Shown here: positions 33,457 through 42,555 of the stretch, one piece after another | Numbering within the stretch: position 1 is the first letter of the stretch | How the letters are laid out: each line of letters opens with the position of its first letter | NCBI GenBank assembly: GCA_028713225.1 | Contig: JAQTOS010000001.1 | Span: 1 to 64,000 of the forward strand | Origin: Candidatus Altimarinota bacterium | Lineage (GTDB): Bacteria > Patescibacteriota > Gracilibacteria > BD1-5 > UBA6164 | Length of the DNA stretch: 64,000 nt | Reading direction: 5' to 3' | Position numbers and translations under genes: made by a program | Notes under the pieces: generated by a model | Database searches by the model: none | Told to the model about the DNA's origin: nothing | What the model saw: only the letters and a program-made list of their open reading frames with translations

Positions 33457-33532
33457 GCCACTTTAGCTCAGCTGGTAGAGCGCCCGCCTTGTAAGCGGAT
33501 GGTCGTCGGTTCGATTCCGACAAGTGGCTCCA
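33457..33532 (+). tRNA. tRNA-Thr (anticodon TGT)
   Basis: Acceptor GCCACTT/AAGTGGC, D-loop AGCTCAGCTGGTAGAGC, anticodon loop with TTGTAAG (TGT) and T-loop GGTTCGATTCC are all present. CCA is encoded. It reads ACA and, by wobble, ACG/ACU. Confidence 0.95.
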
Positions 33533-33611
33533 TTATAAAAATAACGAAAATTACGAATTACGGATTTTTTTCTAAAACAATCGTAGTTCGTAATTTTTAA
33601 TTAAAATCTAT

Positions 33612-33696
33612 GGGTAGGTTCCAGAGCGGTCAAATGGGACGGACTGTAAATCCGTTGGCTACGTCTTCGAGTGTTCGAATCACTCCCTGCCCACCA
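33612..33696 (+). tRNA. tRNA-Tyr (anticodon GTA)
   Basis: Acceptor GGGTAGG/CCTGCCC, anticodon loop ACTGTAAATC (GTA), long variable arm and T-loop GTTCGAATC; CCA encoded. The 85-nt length with class II variable arm fits bacterial tRNA-Tyr. Confidence 0.95.
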
Positions 33697-33783
33697 TTAA
33701 GTTTCACTTGCGATGATTGACGAAGTCAAGAATCGGAAGAAAAGTTACATCGAGCGATAGCGAGATGAACAGCAATTTAAAAA

Positions 33784-33868
33784 GCCGGAATGGTGAAATT
33801 GGTATACACGTTGGTCTTAGAAACCAATACCGCGAGGTGTGAGAGTTCGAGTCTCTCTTTCGGCACCA
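33784..33868 (+). tRNA. tRNA-Leu (anticodon TAG)
   Basis: Acceptor GCCGGAA/TTTCGGC, anticodon loop TCTTAGAAA (TAG), long variable arm, T-loop GTTCGAGTC and encoded CCA. It reads CUN codons. The 87 bp before it shows no other gene. Confidence 0.95.
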
Positions 33869-33923
33869 TAAAAATCCTTATTTTTTGCATCGTATTTAGC
33901 GAGCAACTAACTAAAATAAAATT

Positions 33924-34142
33924 ATGAAAACTTGAATACACCCACAATCAAGACTAGTAAAATTCGTATGTTCTTGTGGTGCATCTCACGAAGCACAAAG
34001 TACAGTAAAAGAAGATCTACTTAGAATAGAAGTTTGTTCTAAATGTCATCCTCATTATACTGGTGAACAAAAAATACTTAAAACTGGTGCTGTTGATAAA
34101 TTTTATGCTAGACAAAAGAAAACTGAAACTCTTAGTAAATAA
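33924..34142 (+). CDS. rpmE: 50S ribosomal protein L31
   Basis: 72 aa. MKTGIHPQSRLVKFVCSCGASHE and LRIEVCSKCHPHYTGEQK are the typical L31 blocks; the CSCG and CSKC pairs show the zinc-binding C+ form. GAVDKFYARQKKT is the usual end. It belongs to the large subunit. One TGA glycine (TGIHP) stands among GGT glycines. Confidence 0.95.
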
Positions 34143-34204
34143 TTTGCTTTTTGTTTTAATCTGCATAAGATACACTAACTAAATAAACAAAATTTTAAAA
34201 AAAT

Positions 34205-34255
34205 AAATCGTAGAAAGTAGGCATCCCTTAAGTCCTGCCGAGATTTAGAGAATAA
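34205..34255 (+). ncRNA. Ribosomal protein L10 leader RNA
   Basis: GTAGGCATCCCTTAAGTCCTGCCGAGAT has the conserved paired elements of the L10 leader (GUAGG...CCUGCCGAG), which binds the L10/L12 complex. It lies 125 bp before rplJ with a terminator-like hairpin in between, so autoregulation by attenuation is likely. Confidence 0.75.
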
Positions 34256-34292
34256 AAATTGTTTTCCCTTTTTATCATGAACTGGAAAATAA

Positions 34293-34324
34293 AAAACTCT
34301 AAACCCTTTGGCTTAGAGTTTTTT
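34293..34324 (+). terminator. Terminator/attenuator before rplJ
   Basis: AACTCTAA (34295-34302) pairs with TTAGAGTT (34313-34320), then T. It stands between the L10 leader and rplJ, which fits a leader-controlled attenuator. Confidence 0.7.
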
Positions 34325-34379
34325 ATATTTTAGTTTTATTGAAAAAAGATATTTATAATATTAAAAAAGATACACGATT

Positions 34380-35063
34380 ATGGCTGTAACTAAAGAAAAA
34401 AAAGTAGCAATACTTGAAGACCTAAAAGCTAAAATGGCTTGAGCACAATCAATAGCTTTCACGAAAAATGAAGGATTAACTGTTGAAGAAATAACTAAAG
34501 TAAGAGTAGAATTAAGAAAAGCTAATTCATCATTTACTCTAGCTAAAAAAACTCTTATCAAAATTGCTTTGAAAGAAGTTTATGGAGCTGATATTGATAT
34601 GTCTATGCTTCCTGGACAAGTTGCAATGCTTTGTTCAAACAAAGATGCAGTTGAAGGTCTTGGAAAATTAAATGAATTAACTAAAGAAATCGTAGTTAAA
34701 AAAGTACCAAAAATGGTTTTCGTAGCATCTTACTTCGAAGGTTCTGTAAAAGGAGCTGATGAAACTAAAGCTATTGCTAACTTACCATCTAGAGAAACTT
34801 TACTTGGAAGATTGGTTGGTTCTATGATGTCTCCTCTTTCTGGACTTGCAAGATTTCTTGATGCTGCAAAAACAGAACTTGAAACTACTGGAAACTCAAA
34901 AGTTTGAGATCTTATCGGTGCTGTTAAAGCTGAAAAAGCTCCAGTTGCTGAAGTAGCTGCACCAGTTGAAGCTCCTGCTGTAGTTGAAGAAACTCCAGTT
35001 GCTCAAGCTGAAGAAGTAGTTGCTGAAACTGCTACTGAAACTACTGAAGAAGCTGCTGCTTAA
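34380..35063 (+). CDS. rplJ: 50S ribosomal protein L10
   Basis: 227 aa, longer than the usual 165-175. The core has KMAGAQSIAFTKNEGLTVEEITKVRVELRKANSSFTLAKKTLIKIAL, LPGQVAMLCSNKDAVEG and LLGRLVGSMMSPLSGL. The extra 45 residues at the end are an Ala/Glu/Val/Thr-rich acidic tail (APVEAPAVVEETP-type repeats). L10 anchors L7/L12 dimers on the stalk. Only two of about twenty glycines are TGA, matching high expression. rplL follows 114 bp later. Confidence 0.95.
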
Positions 35064-35078
35064 TTTTGTAATTAAACA

Positions 35079-35110
35079 CTTAGTTTCTGGTAATTTTACT
35101 AGAAACTAAG
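35079..35110 (+). promoter_or_regulatory. Hairpin in the rplJ-rplL gap
   Basis: CTTAGTTTCT pairs with AGAAACTAAG around a 12-base loop. With no T run it is more likely an RNA processing or stability element than a terminator, tuning L7/L12 excess over L10. Confidence 0.5.
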
Positions 35111-35177
35111 AATTTAGCTACAAAGCTAAGTTTAAAATGTATTTTTAAATATTTTTATTTTGTAATTTTAGAACAAT

Positions 35178-35558
35178 ATGTCTGAAATAACTCTTGGTGC
35201 TAATGCACAAAAAGTAATTGATTTAGTTGAAGGTTTAACTATCGTAGAATTAGCTGATTTAGTTAAAGCTATGGAAGAAAAATTTGGTGTTTCTGCTGCT
35301 GCTCCAGTTATGATGGCTGGTCCTGCTGCTGCTGCTGGTGACGATGAAAAATCATCTTTTGATGTTATCTTAACTTCTGCAGGTGGTAATAAAATAGCTG
35401 TAATCAAAGCTATCAGAGAAATTACTGGTCTTGGATTAAAAGAAGGTAAAGACTTAGCTGATAACGGAGGTGAAGTTAAAAAAGGTGTTTCTAAAGAAGA
35501 AGCTGAAGAAATCAAAGCTAGATTAATGGCTGAAGGTGCTTCTGCTGAAATTAAATAA
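35178..35558 (+). CDS. rplL: 50S ribosomal protein L7/L12
   Basis: 126 aa. N-terminal dimerisation helix ([28 protein letters not shown]), Ala-rich hinge, and the C-terminal domain [39 protein letters not shown]. It recruits elongation factors. Not a single glycine is TGA, in contrast to most native genes, so it is intact even under the standard code; this suits its very high expression. Terminator follows. Confidence 0.98.
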   Translation: MSEITLGANAQKVIDLVEGLTIVELADLVKAMEEKFGVSAAAPVMMAGPAAAAGDDEKSSFDVILTSAGGNKIAVIKAIREITGLGLKEGKDLADNGGEVKKGVSKEEAEEIKARLMAEGASAEIK

Positions 35559-35578
35559 TTTTTTAAAAAAATTATCAA

Positions 35579-35611
35579 AAAAAATCGTATACGAAAGTAT
35601 GCGATTTTTTT
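35579..35611 (+). terminator. Intrinsic terminator of rplJ-rplL
   Basis: AAATCGTATAC and GTATGCGATTT close a GAAA tetraloop, followed by seven T. Confidence 0.9.
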
Positions 35612-35637
35612 ATTGTTCTATAAATATGTAAAAGAAT

Positions 35638-35665
35638 TTGACAATTAAAAATATATAACTATAAA
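35638..35665 (+). promoter_or_regulatory. Sigma-70-type promoter of cassette 3
   Basis: TTGACA (35638-35643), a 16-bp spacer and TATAAA (35660-35665) precede the Shine-Dalgarno of the 35705 gene. Confidence 0.72.
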
Positions 35666-35704
35666 TAATTAGCTTTTTCAAAAAAAATATAAAAAGGAGA
35701 GCAA

Positions 35705-35977
35705 ATGAAAGTAAATTTGCCCACAATTGACATTAAAAAAGCTAGTAAAACTAGCTTGGAAGTTACGGCTTGCTTGATAGCTATAGCACTTGAAATCAAA
35801 AACAAGAAAAAAGAAAAAGCTTGTAGCTATCAGTTAAACAAAAAAGAAGGTAAACATCTTCCCGTAATAAGCTCTTATTTGAAAGAACAGAACTATTCCG
35901 TAGAATCGGAGAAAAAAACTGTTCTCAAAGATGCTTGTGGTACTGAGGAAGTTATTCAACTAAGTATATCTTGGTAA
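35705..35977 (+). CDS. Cassette gene 3: small UGA-free protein, unknown function
   Basis: 90 aa, basic, with a Lys-rich middle (IKNKKKEKACSYQLNKKEGKH), three Cys and no signal peptide. No family recognised. Only two glycines, both GGN. The Shine-Dalgarno AAGGAGA stands eight bases before ATG. It has its own promoter and hairpin terminator and sits between rplL and a convergent nucleoside kinase. It belongs with the genes at 13200, 24929 and 49415 by design, though the proteins do not resemble each other. Confidence 0.7.
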   Translation: MKVNLPTIDIKKASKTSLEVTACLIAIALEIKNKKKEKACSYQLNKKEGKHLPVISSYLKEQNYSVESEKKTVLKDACGTEEVIQLSISW

Positions 35978-35979
35978 AA

Positions 35980-36003
35980 CAAAGGGGCTCTTTAGCCCCT
36001 TTA
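35980..36003. terminator. Hairpin terminator of cassette 3
   Basis: AAAGGGGCT and AGCCCCTTT form a GC-rich stem with a TCTTT-type loop just after the stop. The T tract is short; it may also serve the convergent kinase gene. Confidence 0.7.
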
Positions 36004-36004
36004 A

Positions 36005-36715
36005 CTATGCAGCTTCATCTAAAAGTTTTAAAACTCTTGCAAGTATATTACTTTTTTCTGGCTCATATTTATTATTATCAAATTTTAATACTTTCGTATC
36101 CTGATAATTTTCATCTACTAAACCATTTTTATAATAAGAATTTATTAATTCTGTTATCTTAATAACTCATTCATCTATATACTTTCATCTTTTTGCTAAT
36201 CTATCAATTATTATATTAGAATCAGCTTGAACCTCTATAACAATATCTGGTTTTGGCAAACTATCAAATTGAGCCTCATACATAGATTTAAATGTTTTTA
36301 AATAATGTCATTTTAATTTTATATCAGCAAAAATAAGAGTTTGAGATAAAGCAAAATCAAAAACTATTGGTTTTTGATTGGCTTCTATAAAAGCTTTTGT
36401 AATCTGAGATACATCTGTAGCTAAAAAATAATTTTGATTATTCAACCATAATGTAATATCATTAACCTTATAATTTGTTGCATCAATGGTTTTTAAAAAT
36501 GGATTTGTAGCTGGAAGTTCTGTGTAAATTTTTGCTCACAAATATTTTGCTAATTCTTTAGTAATAGTACTTTTACCTATTCAAGCTGGTCAAGTAATAG
36601 CTATAACTGGATATCTCTTATAAGTTTTTAAAAAATCTTTTAACACCATATCTACTTCTGGTGTTCTTATAAGAGCGATATATTCTTCTTGATTTATTGT
36701 TTTCTTCTTTTCCAT
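36005..36715 (-). CDS. Deoxynucleoside kinase family protein
   Basis: 236 aa. The P-loop GPAGIGKSTITKELAKYLGAKIYTELP fits dNK/dGK enzymes (Glu after the loop), followed by NNQNYFLATDVSQI, FDFALSQTLIFA (DR-S-like box with divergence), LPKPDIVIEVQAD and RLAKRGKYIDE (Arg-rich lid). Such kinases phosphorylate salvaged deoxynucleosides. The usual DRS triplet is altered to FDFALSQ, so specificity is uncertain. Salvage suits an organism taking nucleosides or DNA from others. TAG stop; convergent with cassette 3. Confidence 0.75.
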
Positions 36716-36804
36716 AAAAAATTGATAAATTTATATTTTCTATTTGATTATATTATATTTTGCATAAAATATCAAAAATTGATGCATTTTAAACAAAAAA
36801 ACTT

Positions 36805-37341
36805 ATGAAAATAGCAATTTGAACTACAGCAGCTCCAAAAGTTGCAGCAATAGAGGAAGCAGTAAAGAAATGTCCTTATTTTGAGGGACTTGATATAGAA
36901 ATAATTCCAATGAGTGTAAAATCTGGAATTTCAGATATGCCACTTTCTGAAGAAGAAAATATGACTTGAGCTAGAAATAGAGCAATAGCTTGTAAATCAG
37001 AAATAGAAGCTGATTTTTATGTATGAATGGAAGGTTGAACTACAATGATTTGAGAAACTGCTTATTTATTTTGAGTTGTTTATATAATGGATAATTCTTG
37101 AAAATGACATTTTGGATTTTCAAATAGAATGGAAGTTCCTGAACTTTTCAGAAAAAGAATTTATGATAATTTAGAAGATTTAGGTCCAGTTTTGACTGAA
37201 ATAACTTGAGTTGAATGAGCAAGTAAGAAAACTTGAGCATTTGGAGCTTGGTCAGATGATATGCTTACTAGAAAAGATCAATTTTTACTGGCTTTCTTGA
37301 GTGCAATTCCAGCTTTTTACAATAAATACTACGAAATGTAG
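36805..37341 (+). CDS. DUF84 (inosine/xanthosine triphosphatase, YjjX-like)
   Basis: 178 aa. MKIAIGTTAAPKVAAIEEAV, SGISDMPLSEEENMTGARNRA and YVGMEGG are the DUF84/YjjX signature, followed by AFGAWSDDMLTRKDQF. Family enzymes hydrolyse non-canonical ITP/XTP to protect nucleic acids. Nearly all glycines here are TGA. The tRNA-Gln follows 10 bp after the TAG stop. Confidence 0.88.
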
Positions 37342-37351
37342 TATTTTATAT

Positions 37352-37425
37352 TCGGAATTCGCCAAGCGGTAAGGCCGAGGACTCTGAATCCTCTATCGTA
37401 GGTTCGAATCCTACATTCCGAACCA
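37352..37425 (+). tRNA. tRNA-Gln (anticodon CTG)
   Basis: Acceptor TCGGAAT/ATTCCGA with a U1-A72 pair typical of tRNA-Gln, anticodon loop CTCTGAA (CTG), T-loop GGTTCGAATCC and encoded CCA. It reads CAG. With gatA in the window, charging through Glu-tRNA-Gln amidation is expected. Confidence 0.93.
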
Positions 37426-37442
37426 TAAAGAAAACACATAAA

Positions 37443-37470
37443 AAAAGGACTTTGGAAGTCCTTTTTTTAA
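37443..37470. terminator. Terminator after tRNA-Gln, shared with the convergent gene
   Basis: AAAAAAAGGACTT pairs with AAGTCCTTTTTTT around TGG; T/A runs on both sides allow use in both directions. Confidence 0.85.
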
Positions 37471-38894
37471 TCTATAAAATTATCAATTTTTAAATATCTT
37501 TCATCCATATAATACTTTTTATTTGTTCATGGTGTTTTAAACTCATGTAACTTAGATTTGAAATATTTATAAAGACCTAAAGCTAAAATTTTTTCATTTT
37601 CCTTATTATATTTTCACAATTCTTGATCTTTTATAAATCATTGTTCTTTCAAATCACTCCATAATTCAATATAATAATTTTCTTTAGTTTTATTTTTCTT
37701 TTTCAAAACATAATCTATTTGTTCAAAAAAAGCATTTGTATAATTTAAAATATCAATTTCTCTTATTGGTAAACCAAGTCTAGATAATTCTCTAAATCTT
37801 TTTTGATAATCATATACTGACTGCAAGTTTAATCATTTTTCATTATCTTGTCAACCAATGACAAATTTTATTTCTACTCAAACTGGAAATCTTGAAGCTT
37901 CTTTTCATTCTTCAAAAGGTAAAGGAATATTTCATACTAATTTTATTTCCCTGTAATTATCTGATGTAGTTTTTTTCTTTGTATTCTTTCAAACAAAATT
38001 ATCTATTTTGTCCTTAAATCATTTATTTAATCAGGCTTTTTTAACATCTTCCTCTGTTATAGCATTTTTGTTATCTATTTTAGCCGTTCATTCAAATATC
38101 GTCTGGTCTATATATTGCATAACAAGTAAGGCATCAGTTTCATTTTCTACATAAAAAGTCACTCAAACTATATCCTTAAATTCCTCTACAGAATAATATT
38201 TTGGGTCTGAAATCTCTTTTCAAATAATAGAATTTATTCTTTTTTCACGAGCAATTATAGAAAAATTTATTATTTTTTGGTTTATTACAACCAGTCATTT
38301 ATCAAATATATTTCAACACTTATCTTCATAAGACTCCAATATTTGAAAAGGTTTTTGTAAATATTCCTCTACAAATTTTTTATCTAGCAAATGCCTTCTT
38401 CAAATTCTCTCATTTGAAAGTATATTTTCTACTACATACACCATTTTAGAAATGGCACAGTTCAATATTCAAGTTTTTTTAGAAGTTTTTGTTTCTTTTA
38501 TAAATTTTATTATTGAATCACAAGTAGAAAATTTCATTTTTTCAAATTTTGCTGGAACCTTTCTCAAATACCTTTCTCTATAATATTTTATAGCTTCATT
38601 AAATAAGAAATTTATTTGTTCTATTCATTCTTTTTCTTTTATATTTATTTTTAATCTATCTTTTATAAACTTAATTATTTCTTCTTCTTTCTCAAAAGGT
38701 AAATTAAATAAATCCAAAATAGTTACTTCCATTTTATCCTCAGATTCTCCTATATTTATAGGTTTTAAATGTTTTAAGATTTCTGGAGTCTGTTTTAAAT
38801 TAACTTCTGTCATATCATTAAATAATTCTTCGGATGATATTTCTACCTCTCATTCTGCCTGTATATCATTATTATGTAAAGCTAATCTATGCAT
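37467..38894 (-). CDS. Unknown protein with possible RelA/SpoT-like synthetase domain
   Basis: 475 aa. N-terminal half is helical and not recognised. Residues about 250-420 show a pattern like the RelA/SpoT nucleotidyltransferase: REKRINSIIGKEI, VEEFKDIVGVTFYVENETDA (like the D-x-x-G-x-R strand, but the Arg is Thr), then DNYREIKLV and VGVEIKFV (like Y-x-x-IH...EIQ). If true it would be a strongly divergent alarmone synthetase; the missing Arg argues for altered activity. Monocistronic, 98 bp from the next minus-strand gene upstream. Confidence 0.4.
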
Positions 38895-38991
38895 ATTTTT
38901 AAATTTTTAAGATTTAAAAAAGCTCCAATTATGAAGCTTTCTAATTTTATTTATTTTATCACATTTACTGCACTTTTTGCAAATATTTTGC

Positions 38992-40194
38992 CTATTTAAT
39001 TTTTAATTTAAAAATTTCTCTACCTACAAGTTGATTGTCTCTTTTATAAAGCAAACTGCCAGCTTTTGAAACTTCTATAAAACTATGATATTCTCATACT
39101 TCTCTCTCTTTTGCTTTTTCCTGGTTCCCAAATTCTAGATTTTTTGGAAGTAATTCTTGCACAATACAGAATTTGTTAACTATTTCGTAAACTTCTTCAA
39201 AGTAAAAATATTTTTTATTCATTTCCCAGAAAGGAAAACTTATAACTATATTTCATTTAAATTGTAAGCGTTGAAGCCCTGAAAAAAATCAAATATATAA
39301 ATCTCGTAATTTTTTCTTTTGAGCATCAATTCTCTCTAAACTTATATTTTTTTGAGTCATTACTTCTCATAAATAACCTTCTGTTACTATAGAATCTACT
39401 TCTTTTATGAAGTCTATTTCGCTGATATATTTAGAATTTTGTTCTATTATTTTGTGAGAAAAATCTCCTCTTAATCAATCTAGATTTCTAGAACTTGTAA
39501 TCACCATTTCTTTACTTAAATCACTTCAAAAAACTTTTTTAGAACCAGCTAAGGCAGCTTCAATCAAAACTGTTCCAAGTCAAACAAATGGGTCATAAAT
39601 AGCTTTTCATCCTGCTAAATTCAACATAATTTGAGCAAGTTTTGGAGGAAGCATCCCAGTTTGCATACTTCTTTCTTTATCAAAATCTCTTTTCCCATAT
39701 CATTCTATATCTTGCACAAAAATACTTGTAGCAAAATATACATTTTCTGAATCAAAAATGAAATTCAAATCTGTCTCTTTTCTGATAAGTTTTTCGTGAG
39801 TTATTTGTACGCTCGTTATGTTTCTAAAATCTTTATTTACAAATCTTGATGAAATACTATTTGCTTGAAGGATTTTTTTTGTATCAATAAGAATTTTCTT
39901 AAGTTCTGGTTTTTCAGGAAAAGTATTTATTCCATAATCGATTTTACCAGTTTTCCCTTCAAAATAATCTCTAATAATTTCAGGAATTTTTGCATCCTTT
40001 TCAAAAACTTCTCTGATTTTCATAATTTTTATAGTTCCTCCAATTTTCAAAGCTTTTTCCATAAGAGTTTCTTCACTTACTCCATCAAAAATAGTTACTC
40101 ATTTAGAAACTGAAACTATTTTTATTCCAGGAAAAACTGCCAAAATTTCAGCTATCGATAATTTAAATTCTCTTCCGTTTTGTATTGCAAACAT
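38992..40194 (-). CDS. TRM11/Trm-G10-like tRNA (guanine-N2) methyltransferase
   Basis: 400 aa. An N-terminal THUMP-like region (about 1-175, with NGREFKLSIAEILAVFPG at the start) precedes the Rossmann domain with YDPFVGLGTVLIEAALAG (SAM loop) and GSDLSKEMV. The DPPY/NPPY-type catalytic motif is not obvious; VTEGYLGE (like the TxPPYG position, altered) stands there as in TRM11-like relatives. It likely forms m2G in tRNA. Conservation of the SAM loop, with its Gly partly as TGA, supports the call. Confidence 0.7.
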
Positions 40195-40326
40195 TTATTT
40201 AGTATTATTTTTAATTAGGTCTTGATTATATGAAAAATACTATTAAAAGCAAAAAAATGATAAATTCTTGAAAAAACTATAAAATAATATAGAATATCTT
40301 GGAATTTATATTTTTATTTTAATATT

Positions 40327-40830
40327 ATGAAAAATTTAAAACATTTTTTCTTATGATGATTAGTTTTTTCAGGAACAGTTATTATTTCTTTTATTTGATT
40401 TGCTGCCTACACAAGTTTACCAACTCAAGAAAATTGAGCTACTTTAAACAAAGATATATGGAATACAGTAATTGATAGAATTAATCTATTATGAACTGAT
40501 TTAGATTCAGTAAAATCTTCTTATTCTCAACTATGAGTATGACAAACTCGGCAAGCTATGGATATAGTTAATACTAGTTCACCAAATTATAGAGCTATAT
40601 GAACAACTTATACAAATAATACATGAAAACCTATTATTGTATCTGTTTTTTCTCTTATAGATTCAAATACAAAAACTTTTTCTCTTACTGTATCAGGAGT
40701 AATTATAAGTTCAGAAGCAATGACATCTTGATATAATTCTCGTGTACAATCTATTGGTATTGTACCAAATGGTGCTACTTATAGTATATCAGCAAATACA
40801 GGGATACAAACCTGGGCAGAACTTAGATAA
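40327..40830 (+). CDS. Secreted or membrane-anchored protein, unknown
   Basis: 167 aa. N-terminal hydrophobic segment (residues 8-29, FFLGGLVFSGTVIISFIGFAAYT) as signal or anchor. The motif DIWNTVIDRINLLGTDLDS followed by a beta-rich domain (GKPIIVSVFSLIDSNTKTFSLTVSG) is reminiscent of small proteins found next to type IV pili and of phage tail-fibre-like ends, but no family is certain. Monocistronic with a good terminator. Confidence 0.6.
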
Positions 40831-40832
40831 AA

Positions 40833-40870
40833 AAAATTCGCAAGAGAAATTTCTCCTGCGATTTTTTTTT
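40833..40870. terminator. Intrinsic terminator
   Basis: A long hairpin of TCGCA-x-GAGAAA with TTTCTC-x-TGCGA (single mismatched bases) is followed by T8-9. It lies between convergent genes. Confidence 0.85.
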
Positions 40871-41924
40871 ATATATATTTTTTAAATCCAAGTGCTATAT
40901 CTGAATCAAGTCAAAATTTAACATAGGTTTTATGAAATTCTGTATGTCTTTTGTTTGATAAAAGTACCATTTTATAACATCAGTAAGCTTTTGCTATGCT
41001 TTCAGATTTTTCAAGTAATGCTTTACCAATACCAATTCATCTATATTTTTCATCTACACAGAAATTATCTATCATCATATATGGTTTTTTACCAGCACTC
41101 AAACACATACTCAAACTTATAGTTCAAACAAGCTTTTCATCAAGTTCGTAAGCGAATAAATAATCTCTTGGAGAATTATAGATAAAACCTACATTTCTAG
41201 ATGAAATTTCATAACCTTCACCAAAAATTTTGTATAATTTTGATAGCTCACTCAAATCTTTTTCGCTTGTTGTAACTTCCCTGATTCTTGAAGTTTCTAT
41301 TTCTTCCAAGTTTAGGGCTTTTTCTATTTGTTTGTTTACTTCTTCTGGTTCAAGAGATGCATCTATATCTATTACTTTTCACTCTTTTCTATATGATTCA
41401 ATAACTGGAACTGTTTGAGCGAAAAATATATCAATTCTTTTTTGTAGGGCTGCATCATCACTATCATCTACTCTTACTCATAATTTACCTCAACATTTTT
41501 CACAAAATTTATGTTCATAATTTCTTGGATAAGTCGCTCGACAAGAAAAACACATTCTTCTTCCGATTACCCTATTTTCTCATTCTTCTTTTGATAGATT
41601 CAAATAAACTACTTGAAAATCTTTTACTACTCTATCAAAAAAAGTTTTTTGTTCTAAATTTCTTGGGATTCCATCAAAAATTATATTAGCATCAGGTGAA
41701 TGATTTGCTATGAATTCTCAAACTACTTTTTCTAAAATTTCAATAGTAACTAAATTTCAAGCATCTATTGTTTTTTTAATTTCTTTTCAAAGCTCAGTAT
41801 CTTCTTTTGCTAATTCTCTAATATGTGCACCTGTATCAAAAATCTCAAAATTATATTTTTTCTCCAAGATTCTTGCCTGTGTTCCTTTTCCAGATCATTG
41901 TATTCAAGCTAAAACTATGTACAT
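40869..41924 (-). CDS. adk: Adenylate kinase fused to a GNAT acetyltransferase
   Basis: 351 aa. Residues 1-195 are adenylate kinase: GIQGSGKGTQARILE (P-loop), FDTGAHIREL, FDGIPRNLEQ and a four-Cys zinc LID (CFSC...CEKC). Residues about 205-351 are a GNAT domain: ARIREV-like start, LVGTISLSM, FCVDEKYRGIGIGKALLEKSE (acetyl-CoA loop) and GLDSDIALGFKK-type end. The kinase balances AMP/ADP/ATP; the acetyltransferase target is unknown. No frame change or stop lies between the domains, so the fusion seems real. Confidence 0.88.
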
Positions 41925-41955
41925 AAAAATTGTTTATTATTTATTTTTTAAAATT

Positions 41956-42363
41956 GTGAGAGTAATAAGCCGGATTCTGTATCTCGATATCAATCTATCT
42001 AGGCTTATAATCACTCATAAGCTCAAGCCGAGTATATTTTTATATGACAATAGGGAAAGTGAATCTCATAAAAATACCATTCTCGTTGCATCTCCTAAGG
42101 TTTACCAAGCTTCTTGCATTAAACAAGTCTCCAAAAATAGCAGATAATATCTTACTTGAAAATAAATCTCAAAATTAGTTATTATTACACTTTTTGGCTT
42201 TTCACTTTTCGGAAGTAAACTTCCTAGTATTGTCTCTGTGGCACTAGCTGTATCCTAATTTTATTGATTATTATAGGACCGCAGTTGTTATCTGCTAGGA
42301 TTTTCCCATGATGTCCAGACTTTCCTCTCGCTAAGTAAATAGCCAGTAGATATCTCCTCTCAC
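41956..42363 (-). ncRNA. rnpB: RNase P RNA
   Basis: On the minus strand the P1 ends GUGAGAG (42363-42357) and CUCUCAC (41962-41956) pair. The conserved GAGAGGAAAGUCUGGACAUC is at about 42330-42310, AGCAGAUAACAACUGCGGUCC lies near 42297-42277, the GGUAAACC...GGAGAUGCAACGAG block near 42110-42080, and ACAGAAUCCGGCUUA near 41984-41970. It is 408 nt, type A-like. It processes tRNA 5' ends. It is head to head with rny. Confidence 0.95.
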
Positions 42364-42555
42364 GCACAGCATTATATTGATAAATTCAAATTTCTGAAAT
42401 TTTTATTCTGCGTATTTTTTTAAATCTTTTTTTTTCTTGACTTTTTCAATAAAAAAGTATTATTTAAGAGCACTAAATAACGCAAAATCATATATAAAAA
42501 ACTAAAATTATAATAGAAGATTAAGCCGATTTTTTAATTAATTACTACAAAAATA

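Noticed and set aside
35168-35578. Long minus-strand frame opposite rplL
   Set aside because: It is the antisense shadow of a certain ribosomal protein gene; its length comes from GCT-rich codons.
33457-37425. UGA-reading tRNA-Gly(UCA)
   Set aside because: The four tRNAs here have anticodons TGT, GTA, TAG and CTG; none would read UGA.
41710-42147. Open frame of about 145 codons on the plus strand
   Set aside because: It covers the antisense of the adenylate kinase start and of the RNase P RNA, both of which are strongly supported.
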